The notes under the pieces are model-generated. The model was not told the origin of the DNA. It was given only the letters and a program-made list of their open reading frames with translations, and made no database searches. This document shows, piece by piece, positions 11,826-23,200 of a stretch of DNA of 64,000 nucleotides. Each line of letters opens with the position of its first letter. Within the stretch, counting starts at the first letter, position 1. Source of the DNA: Nemopilema nomurai (Eukaryota; Cnidaria; Scyphozoa; Rhizostomeae; Rhizostomatidae); NCBI GenBank assembly GCA_003864495.1, contig ML133427.1:2685247-2749246 (forward strand), read 5' to 3'. A program made the position numbers and the translations under genes.

Positions 11826-12792
11826 ATAATTAGTGTAGAATTTGCAAATGTAAACAAGATTATTTTCATTACGGGGAATTTTCTAACAATTTTCTATTAA
11901 AGAAATACGCAGACACAAACAGAATCATTTTCATTTGAATATTCTGCTGAGCAATGCGCGAACTTAATTTCATCGAGCTGAAATCATTTGCATACTGGCC
12001 AACCAAGTCTGGCTAGCCTAAGCACGTGCAAAATCGATGGAATGTTCAAAGAGAAGTTGTTTAATTCGTACTTTACAAGCGTGAGTGCGAACAGCTGCGT
12101 GCGTGCGTGTTTTCGTGTACGTGTGCGGGTACGTGTGTACGAATAGATTAAATACTCAAATAGAGTAAAAACTATCATTTGATGGTCAATATAAAGAACG
12201 CTCTGTTCAGCCTGCGTAGGATTTGCTGATATGAACTTTGGAATGTTCTAGAACATGAGCTTGTTAAGCGTGGATATAGTTCGTTTGCAAAATGGATGAT
12301 AATGGCGGCGTTCTATTTTTACGTCAATGACAGCACGGTGTTTCTGAGTCCAATGCTTGCAATGGGGTATTCATCGAACTACGATGACGTCAGTGCCTAT
12401 AGTATCGTTATCCAGCGAAACTGGCTTGTTGGAGTCATGATAGTTTTCATCGATTTAAAATTGTTTTGGTGCATAACTTATGCCGGGTTCCCAGTATCCA
12501 ACCCGCGTTGCAAGTCAAAGAGGGGGGGGGGTGGGGTTCTAATGATTTCGCCGTTGGGTTATTAATATGCCAACGGTTTGATTCTTATTTAACGAGCAGA
12601 GAACTCGGAGCCAGAGCAGTGTCAGAAAAGACGGGTGTTGACTTTTGCTTCTCGTATAGCCGACCACCATTGCCGATGCCAGTGTTCTTCTTGCCTGCGA
12701 CCTCCTGGCCTCATGTTGTCACGTGTGATCCTGAAATCACATAACTCCAGTTGGATAATTTTCGCGCCAATTCTGATAACAATAATTGCTAC
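11826..12792. other. Interval between GNPTG and the minus-strand candidate exon
   Basis: No supported gene. It holds a GNPTG poly(A)-like ATTAAA (11896), a GT-rich alternating purine-pyrimidine stretch near 12095-12140, a palindromic CRE at 12385-12392 and a G-rich run near 12522-12536. Plus-strand frames around 12296-12565 lack recognisable similarity. Confidence 0.45.
12385..12392. promoter_or_regulatory. Palindromic CRE-like site TGACGTCA
   Basis: Perfect CREB/ATF octamer about 90 bp downstream of an AATGGCGGCG word (12301-12310, YY1-like). Together they resemble a CpG-promoter signature, but no gene product was recognised here. Confidence 0.3.
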
Positions 12793-13030
12793 CTGATATC
12801 TCATGTACTCCTAATAGACCCGGGGAAAAAGCTGTTTTAATTGTCTCATTCCGGCGTTCAGCTTCTGTTACATTTATTTTCACGGCCTCTGCGATGTTTC
12901 TCATTTCTTTGCCAAATTGTGAGTCTGTTTTGCTGTTTTCTTGGAAAGTATCCTCTTGTTTAATCAGTTTGCTCCACCCACGTATAGCCATGGCGATCAG
13001 CGACGCACCAAATCTCTCGTTCTCACACAT
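12793..13030 (-). CDS. Candidate first exon of an unrecognised gene, divergent from HID1
   Basis: A minus-strand open frame begins with Met at 13030 (a second in-frame Met lies 13 residues on, before AIRGWSKLIKQED). It runs 79 codons to TCA G|gtagca, a good phase-1 donor at 12792. The product is highly charged and predicted helical (FGKEMRNIAEAVKINVTEAE, then RRNETIKTAFSPGLL), suggesting a coiled-coil protein. Composition favours this strand over the overlapping plus frame. I do not recognise the family, and no compatible second exon was found before GNPTG, so the gene may continue inside or beyond it. Confidence 0.45.
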
Positions 13031-14261
13031 AGCAAGCGTGGCAAGGCCGACATATGAGAACCAGGATTAACCAGTTCTGCCCAAAAATCGCTACTGTTGC
13101 CAACTAGTTAACTAATTGTTTGGTTGTTTAGTAAGTTACTTTACACATGAACATCCAATGTTGTCACTGCCAGCGAAGTGTAAAATATCTAGGCCTTGAG
13201 TTGGACAGGAAAAAGAGATGAGAGATGAAGTTTTTTCAAGCACTGATCAAAACCAGCTGACTATTTCACGCAATTCCAACGTAAATCAAGCAATGGCAAA
13301 TATACGTAATCTAGGGATCGTCGAGAATAAATAATTACTGCGAAGTACAGCGAACATAACATCAAATCTTCCTGCAAATATTTGTATTCGCCAGGATAAA
13401 GTACTATTTTAGCAAATGCTACGATGTTGATCTTAACAAGCAGAATGCTAAGAAAGGTTCCTTGAGGAACCAAGGCATGCACACAAAGGCTTTATCTGAC
13501 AAGCTGGATGCAATTAATCATCCAAGCTGTTTTTATATTGTTGCTGATTATTTGCTTCTGCCTAGTCATTGCCAGTTTTGGAACTCACTGAAGAAGAGCT
13601 CCTCTCTTTTCGTAAGATTATACCAGCAAACTAATGACACATGTCCAGAAGAACACGGAGTGAAGAAATTTACAAGACGGGTATCCATGTGGCATATCCA
13701 TGTCGGACACCGTATATGTCATGGTGCTCAGAGCGACGACATGACATGGCTAGTGCACTGTCAGAAGTCTGGCATTTTCAAAACTTCATCATATCACAGA
13801 CGCCTTTCCTTATCCATTTAAAAGTTTTTTATCTATAAGAATTTCTTATGCTGCATATGGGTGCTACTTTTTTGCCAGATAACAAGCTTCAATGATTAAA
13901 TTAACCGGCTAATAGCTATCAAGTCAACGAAATTATGCTAATTTTGCCATGAATTCAAAACCAGCACAAATGGATGACTGACTTGTTTAAAACCTTTGCA
14001 TTTTTTAGTTTCCACAAGATTTTTCGAAAAACTTTGATAAAGAGGGAAAATTGTGATCGTTTGCCACTTTGTCATCACCATTAGTGACCGTCGTCAGGTG
14101 CCACTGTGCAGGAGCCCTTGGAGGGCAATGACACCGATTGGCTACCTCAAAACAAACTCGAGTGCGAAGATGTGTCGATAGTGGTGAAGTTTTCTCCATT
14201 GGAAGTAGCTGATAAGCATATATCCTGCTATCTGAAAGTGGCATCTATGTTCTAGCATGAT
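13031..14261. promoter_or_regulatory. Intergenic/5' region of HID1
   Basis: About 1.2 kb upstream of the HID1 start, possibly shared with the divergent candidate gene. It should contain the HID1 5' UTR and promoter, but no TATA box, NRF1 or other strong motif was picked out. Open frames here lack similarity. Confidence 0.3.
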
Positions 14262-17200
14262 ATGGGTGGCACAGACAGTAAGCTTAGTTTCAGGCAAGCT
14301 GTAGTCCAGCTTACGAGCAAGAAAACGGTAAGGCCATCGCTTCTTCTAACGAGGCCGTAAATGTTCATTCTTTTTCTTTGCGCTTTTTAATTTTCTTGAA
14401 CTGAAGAAATAATCTAGCTTTAATTATTCTGGAAGGTCTTATTTTGTAAAAATAATCATTGAATAGTCCGAAACTAGCTAGACTTGGCGATGCAGGTCGT
14501 TTTTCCCTTTTTTGTTTTATCAAGACAGACCGCTCCCCCTTTACGATTTGAATGCATCAGAATCTGTCTGTGAACTTGGGAAACATAATTTTAGAGCTTG
14601 CTATAAGACATATTAATGTGCTTTACAGTCCGCTTCCATTGGCGTTCGCCCTAGAAATTGCACAGGAAGTATTCTAACGTACGCTTGCCACAAGGTAGTT
14701 TTACTTCTGTAACGAGATAGTAATTTTTTGGCCAATCATGATTTTGGCAATTGTTTTGGTCAATCCCGTGGTGATATGTTTCATTTGACTAAAAACTTCA
14801 AAGCTTATTTTCCCATTTGTATCCAGCGATGCAAGTTTTTGAAAATGACTGGTCAAAACTGTCAATGTTACTGTCCTCTTTTCCACGACAGTTAGAGCGT
14901 AGAAAATAAATTAATCAAAGACAAGGCAATTTTGTACGTTATCGACTAGAAAAATTTCTTTATGAGTCAATTTTTTGCAAGTTAAAAAAGGCAATACTGT
15001 TTCCACATGCCTGGATCAATCTTTAAACATAAGTTATAGGTGGCTAAAATTCCGAATTGAAGGTACACAAAAACCAAATAATTCCACTGAGATAAGCTTA
15101 GTTGCACACAAGTCCATTTAACGTAAATATAATGTAAAGAATGTTAAGTTATATTTATTAACACTCATCAGAAAATGCAGCTATGTTGAATTAAAGAAAG
15201 TTTAAAGTACTCAGTAAATAGCTAATACTCTTTGAAGATTTTAATTTTGCAAATGTTACTGCTTAGTAAACTATTTTCTATGTTTTTAATGAGTACAAAA
15301 ATTAATGATATTTGTTTCTCAGTGATAGACCTTGATTGATGTTGCAATTGAATTTCAAAACTGATTTTCCTGAGCTGATTTGATCTAGTCTCATAATTTA
15401 TTTATCGATGCTGGTGGTATCATTACAAAATTCTTGTTGAAGATCATCTTGAACATGTATTTTTTTGTCTCGTTCATAATCCTCTTCCATTTCAAGTAAA
15501 ATTCTTAACATTCTACAAAATTAAGGTACATCTGTTGGCATGAAAAATCAGAAAGTTGTTTTAAACTATGAAAAAGTAGCTTTCAAACACATCTGGGCAT
15601 TTAGTTTTGACTATAAGGGCAAAGAAGATCATTGCAATTTGGAACTGTTTGCCTTGTTGCAAATAAAACCTTTAAATTTTAAGGAGTTTGCACTTCACAG
15701 CATTGATGCGCCATGCTGTCAAAAAGCTTCCCATCTGTTCTTGACGAATTGTTTTGCAACTTCATTTTAGCCAATTGAAGTGAACGATGAAGTGTTTTGG
15801 GACCAATTCTGGTGCGACTCAATTTCAACTGTGAATGACATTTTTGCTCTGATACCAGCTTCAGAGATACGCACATTGAGGGAAGAATGCCCCTCAAATT
15901 TGGCAACACTGTGCTACAAAGTGAGTTTGGAATCATTTTGTTCTCTCTGGTTATCAGAGATCAGAGAGAGCCTACTTATAACTCAATATGATTTTACAGT
16001 TTTCTACTGCTTAACAGTGTCCTATTTTTGATAGTTTTAAAAGTATATACTGAACTGTATCTTTAAATTTAGTGAAGTAATGGATTCTATTTCATCTGTT
16101 ATTTCAACCCTTTGTTTACTGCTGAGCTATTTGTTTATGTTTTCTTGTCAACATTGCCAGAAGTTTGCAGTGTCATGATTACTAAAAAATTATTTATTAA
16201 GCATTGGAGCCAGGCTAACCCTAATAAGATATGGTTTAGTATATGCCCATTTTTTTTTAAAAATTATATTGATTTATCTGAAATTCTTATCTTTGCACTC
16301 TTCAATAACATTGCTTTGTGCATGTGCAATGTTGCATTTTGTTGTTTTGTATTTAATGAAACTTTATTTTGCTTGACAGTGTGTTGAAAAGTTAGTTAAT
16401 GCCACAACAACTGGATGTGCTGGGCAAAACGAGCACCAAGCAGGTATTTTTTTTTCATTATTAAATTATTTATTAGCTCTATTCATTAGTTGCTTTTCAA
16501 ACTCCAAAAGGAACTTTGCAAGCTGTGATGCATGGGAATTAATTCCATTTGTGCTGAGACAAAACAAGAGGATGCTATTTGCAATGGAATGAAATCAATT
16601 AGTAATGGGGAGACTATGTGAACTGTATAAAGATAAAGAATCAGAAATTTTGTTGACAAGGCTTTTGAATTATTCATTAAAAATGTCCAGAATTTAATCT
16701 AATAAGATAATCAATAAAATATTCAGTATTGGCAATATATCCACTTAAGGATTTAGACATATTATTGCCCCAAGAAATTCTGCAATTTTGATATGTAGAA
16801 AACTCAGAGCTTTGCCTGGGTTAAGGATTTAGAACAGGGGTCTCAGACTCGCAGCCCCCGTCCGTGAGGATAATTTGCGGCCCCCGTCTTGATATTAAAG
16901 AAATGTTAGTGACAAGAAAAAGCGGAAATAGTTTTGCATACTTAAAGTATGGAGTATGAACATTCCAGGGAGATGAGAGAGCCAGCCAGGTTGCCACTAT
17001 TAAAACATGTCTAGTGCCGCAAAGGACTTGTTCACGTTTATCAGCGCTTTTCTTGTGGAAATTCTGATGCGGCCCAGCCTCACCCAGACTCTGCCTCCAG
17101 GGGCCCCCAGGGAAATTGAGTTTGAGACCCCTGATTTAGAATCATAAAATAATTGTTCTCTTTTGATGAACTGCATGCTTAAAAATCCCTATCGTTAATC

Positions 17201-20200
17201 TTAGGAATTGTGTTTGAAGCGGTTTATAAGGTTGATATTAAGTACTTTAAGATTTTTCTATCAAGCATCATCAATGTCTTTAATTTGTCATTGCCCTTGC
17301 TATCCTGTACTTTTGGAAATGAATTTCACTAAAAGTCATAATAAGCTTGTCCTATCTCTATATTGATGTTGCCACTGTCAATTAGCTTTGTGAGAAGTAT
17401 GCAAAAAAGTGATAAGTGAGAAAGAGACATGAGAGAGAAAGTACAATCATGATAGTATTTCATAAAGGAAGTAAATCAGAAGCACGCACTACTTCATTTT
17501 CTGACTTTCATACGATGCTTCCTCACACTGTGATTGAATATTTTCTTCTGTCTCTGATTGTTTTCTGATTGAATATTGTAATTTTAGATTTTGGGTTCTT
17601 TTTTAACTTTTATTGAGCTACTTGCCAATGTGTACTTTTCCCAACTGTGTACCTGTAATTTTGCTTTCCATGTTTTCTTGTTTTTGATGGAAGTTTTCAA
17701 AACTGTTCTTGTGTGCAACTTTTTTTTTTAACATAGATTAACAAAAGCTCTATCATTTGTTTTACAAGTTTTAAACTGCACAAGACTGTTAGCAAGGCTA
17801 CTTCCATACATATTTGAAGATCCTGATTGGCGCGGCTTCTTCTGGTCCACAGTTCCAAGACAGGCATGTCCATTCTCCTTCTAAATCAGGTTTACTTCAA
17901 GCAGGACAGCAAATGAAATTTTTTTAGATAATTATTCATTCATTTAAGTCAGTTTACAAATAAGATTACAAACATCACAATTATTTACTTCTGAGGAAGG
18001 TTATGGAGTGGTCAATCAAAGTACTCGAAGTTTGGATCTTTCTTTGCTGTTTGCTATCTGTCTGTTGGATAATAATTAGGCAGTGTTAATTTAAAAATGA
18101 GAATAAACTCGTTTTTCAAAGTTATTCATACTACTTTTAGTAAGCCCTTCTTATTTACAGTTTTTGATACCTGCAAAAAGAAGTGAAAAATTTGTGGATG
18201 AATCTTATGGTTTTGAAAGACCATCATAAGTACCTTCTTAAATGAAGTTTATGGGCAGGGTTACTTTGTTTTAACAGCTTATCCAGTTTCACAGTAAAGT
18301 TTTTTAAGGAGTTTATTCTAATTTGATTTTTGTGTGTGTGTGTAGGATGATGAGGAAACCAGGCAGGATGGTGAGGTAGGTAGTACCCAGTTCTCCTTTA
18401 GATATAAAGTGTGTAATTCACTTATTAAGTTTGCACAGAGTAAAGAAACTATTGATTTTGACAGATTTTGAAACAAGTACCAAAATGTAGCTATTTGTAG
18501 AATAAGGTCCATGTTTGATATGGTAAAAGTCAGACTAATGTATGATAATTAAAAGACCTTGCAAGAAATTTATACATGGCAATCAACTTAATGGTTTTGC
18601 CTCAGACATAAAAGTCTCTGAATATTATGTTTCTGTGTAACAGGATGTTTTGTTATAGAAAGACACACTAATTCATTACCAATTTCTCACTTTTGTTCTT
18701 TTGGTAAAATATTGTGGCATCTTCTACTTTGCTGTGTAACTTACATAGCTTGAATCTTAAAACCTAGGTAATATTAGATTAAGGAATTTAACAAGCTTGC
18801 ACTGAATGCAACTTGTATAGCTCATGGTTAAGTGTTCTGTAAGTTTTACCTCTTAAATAATAATGTTTTTGCATGCTTTAGTAGTATCCACCAGAGTTTT
18901 TTGTAATTATTTAAGATGCTAGTTGAAAAATTTATGCCTTTTGAAAGAATAATTAATACCATTAGACTCGATTTTCATTTGTCAACATTATATTATTATT
19001 TTCTATATGGATCTTTAATTTATTATTGTTTTCAAACAGGGTGATGGAGAATCCCCACCACCACTTGCCCAGTCTTTCATCAATGCCATTGGAGTAAGTA
19101 ATATAATTTGCTCAAAATCCTTTCTTTAAGATTTCACGGCCTTTGAAGCATACCAATGAAGTCAGTTTTCTTCTTTCATCTTGCACCAGCAGTTTAATAA
19201 TTCAAGTTTATTTCAGCTTCACTGTAATGGAAACGGTGATGTTTCAGTATTTTTTTAAGGGTTTTATCAATTTTGTTTGTTTTTGCAGGATCTGCTTTTC
19301 TGCCCAGATTTTACTGTTTATGCAAAGAGAAGTGGACCAGTAAGAATTACACCTCATTCTTGAGTTTTTTATCCACATAAGAACTTATAAAAATGGAGGG
19401 CCGTCAGGATCAATTCCTGTACATTTTAGAAGACCAATAGTTTGTTTGCTTCTTGCTGGAGTCTTGCTGGATAATTTTGATAAATACTCAAGATAAAGCC
19501 ACTTTATTGCATTTTATGGAACATTTGACTAGATTTCTCAGGCCTGGCCAAGAGCATTTTAGCAGGCAAGTGGTATGTTGCTCTCCTCAGTCAAGTCAGG
19601 CAGGCTATATTCAGTCTCTTGAAAATTGCCATTAAAATAAACAACACAGCTAAGTTTGCAAAACAAGACAGTGATTCTTTGACTGAGATGAAACTTTCAA
19701 GATGTAAGAGAACCAATTTTTCTTCCCAGACAAGCCCTGTTGTCGTATTTTTAAGAAAGTTATTACCTCAACAGTAAAACCTTTCTGATTACTTGCTATA
19801 TTGAAATGATTTGCGAATCATTTGTTAAGAATATTATGAATACGTTACAAGCAACCCTGTTAAATGATATTTCAATTGGCCTTCAGCCATGACATTTCTA
19901 CTCTACACAATTTTGTTTATTGTATGTATCTCGTTTTACCTGTAAAGTATAACTCATTTCACTTCGAATTTTCTTTTCTCAAGGAGACTCCAGAGGACCT
20001 TGCAAATATCGATAGCTGTGCTTTTATATGGTTAGTCTGCAGTATGCACTTTCGATCTTATCAGTTTCTAAGTAAGAAATGATTTGTTTTATTAAGCTTG
20101 AGTCAAAGGTCTGTTGAATGTTATCTCAGAGACTTATTGAATTCGATCAACCATCAAAATAGTTATAATACATTAGACTTATGAAAGTCAAGAAATCATG

Positions 20201-23200
20201 AAGATTAAGGAAATGGATTTTAAAAAGGAAAATTTTCATTAAGGATTCTCGGTTGAGATAAGCCTCCTTAAGATGATCGTGAAAGGGTTGATGTGCATTG
20301 GTGTTAAGTAGCTTTTACATGTTCCTTTTTCATGAAATCTAATAGTTCACCAGAATTTGGTATTTGGTAGGCTTGCGATATGGGTGAATTTTGATCTAAT
20401 TAGAAACCAAATTAAGCAACAAAAGCTTGTTTATAGTATTTTTTCGGGAAGAAACTTCGAGCAGCTGCTCAAGGTGATGGTGATTCACCACATCAAAATC
20501 TCATGTTTTCTTCGATCTGCCATCCAATTGCAACTGATTGTCTCTGTAAGAAGCCTCTCCTGCTGGCAAAACTTGCAGACACGTAGGCGTGCGTCTTCTG
20601 ATAGGCCGTCCTATCAGCAGGAAGACCAAGTTGGCTGCCATCTCCCCTAACACGCATCGAGTTCTCAATATGCTTATCTACTCAACAGGGAGGCCGGCGT
20701 TGGCTTTGCGAGTTCTCCGCCCCAGATTGCATTGCATGACGCCAACCGGACTGAACTACTCAAGCTTCTGCTGACCTGCTTTTCAGAAGCAATGTACTTG
20801 TCTCCTGCTGGTTAGTCCTTCTTTTCTTCTTTTTTACAATTTGATTAGCTTTGCAGCTGCTGCCTCGCTCTACTCTGCTGCATCCGTACCTCGCGGTTTC
20901 AAGAAAAACAATAGTTTTGCCTGATTTTGTCCCAACCTATGCCTAAAAGTGCTGTTGCCATGAATTCTTTATCGAGCTTCAAGAACTTTTATTTGATCCT
21001 TTCTTGAAGGTAGTTATTTTGTAAAAACATTTTTATTATTAAGATAACCTGTGAGATCTCCGCACAAAAGGTATCATATCAACTCTTTCAGTTTTCAATC
21101 AATGTCCTTGAGCGGTTTTTTTTAAAATTTAGGAACAATCGTCGATAAAAGAGACGAAAAACTCTTGTGTCTCACCGTTCCCTTGAAAGACAATGATGTG
21201 TAAACTGACTTTTAATACAGTGGCTTCGCATCATCCGTGTATCTAAGAAAGTCCGTAAATGATGGTCGAAAACCTTTTCTTATCTAATTATCGAGTTGAG
21301 TTTATCAGGGCTGACTTGGTTTGAAGGAACATGTCCACACGCTTCACAAAAGAGCACCTGGTCGATTTGAATGAAGACAGTAATTGTAAAATGACCTTCG
21401 TTTTGCCAATCATAAGTGGCGAAACGTTTTAATATGGATATCAGTGGTTTTCAAATATATTGGTGGATGGTTAAGTTGCACAGGGAAAATAGGTCAAAGA
21501 TTGTAGCAATTAGGGTTCTGTAGTTAAATGTTTGTTGCGTGGTGCATTTTCATAGAAGGCAAATTTGATTCAGACTCCGCTGAAGACCCTAGCTATCAGT
21601 CTCAACTACAACGATAAACACCTCAATCTACATTTGTCTTTGTCTCAACTGGCGGCTTCATTAGGCCTGAATCTCATTTTAGTAGCTTGGAGCTGTTCTC
21701 TTGTGTATACTAAAAATGCGTATAGCTCGAGCACTTCCTGACAGATGACAAATAATAAATTTCATTCATCTTCATCTCAGATATGTTTGCGAGGCAATCG
21801 CCTGTTAGTGCTGTGTTGTTTGCGGCTCCCAGTTTCATTACTGCTGCTTGTTCAGTTTTTAAGAGGCCATATTCAAGGCCTTCTCTTTTTCAAATGTCCG
21901 TATTTTCTTGGCAGTTGGGTGAAACAGATAGTTCTTGATTTAGAAAACTTTCTCATTTCAGACGCCCAGGTGACACCGAACAAATGGCTTGGGTATTTCA
22001 CATCCTCCGAGAATCGGTATGTCATTTTCATTCACACTTTTTATATCCCTAAGAGCGTATCCTGCGAAGAAATCATAACAGAGAAGTTGGAATAACGGGA
22101 AGGAGTTGGGAATGATTATTGATCTTTGATGATGTAAGCTGTGACGACACTCTTCACCAGTCTCCTTTATGCTGGAGCCGCTTTGTTGAACAGCTAGCTC
22201 CTTCGAAAGTAGTACTTACAATTGAAAATATCTTTGTTTTATTATCAATTGAAAATATTATTGTTTTATAAACTTTTTGTCGTTTTGCTGTTTCAGCCAC
22301 GCCCTCCCACTCTTCACATCGCTCCTAAACGTAGTGTGTTCTTACGACCCTGTTGGATATGGAATTCCGTGAGTACTCCACACCAGTTTTGATTGCAATT
22401 ACTTATTCGATAACTAATAACAGTGAAAGACTTTTTTCGATGATTCTTTCCTGTGTGAAGGGTTTGTTTAGATACTGTCTTGAACTACGGCAGTTCCCTT
22501 TAGTAATCTTAGTCTATGTTCTTCAAACTTCTTTGCAACAGGAAAGAGATTCGTTGTTTGTTTGTCGTTTAGATACAACCATCTCCTCTTCAACGATTCA
22601 CGTGAGCAGCTCGTGGAAGTCGCCCTCCAGTTGTTGATTGTCGTCCTTGACTACGACATGGAACAACAACACTTCATCGAGCAAGCGAGGGAAGGCGACC
22701 AGTCTTTCGAGGTTCGTCCTGGGTGCCTTTGCCAAACTTGTTTCATTCATTCGTTTCACAGTCGGTGTTTCAATCACAGTTTAATAACTGCCTTACCATA
22801 GGGGTAAAGCCGAAAGGGGCTGGGGCTACCTCTGCTAGCTTATATTTGATAGAGCTGCCCCCTGTATTTGGAGGCAGTGGATTCCAAAAAAGATTCGTTT
22901 GTCTGAAATTGTCACCACTATTGTCCTGTGACTGAAAGTTATAGTTATCTCTACATCATCACTGTATTTATATAAAATGTGCATTCACCACTGCTTTATG
23001 TGCAATTTTGTTAACTTTGCAATTTTGTTTTCCCCTCAAATCACTTTATAATACAGCATTGCAAAAAGGAAACTAGTTTTGACCAATTTAGACTCTTAAG
23101 AAGAATGTCTGTGTAGGTACAATGTGAATTGTGATGGATTGTCTTTGTTAGTTATTTTAAAAGTTCTCTCGTTTCCCTATATATCGAGAAGGAAGTGACA

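Noticed and set aside
12296..12565. Plus-strand 89-codon frame beginning in an ATGGCGGCG context
   Set aside because: No family similarity, no compatible exon chain, and the end runs into a G-rich simple stretch.
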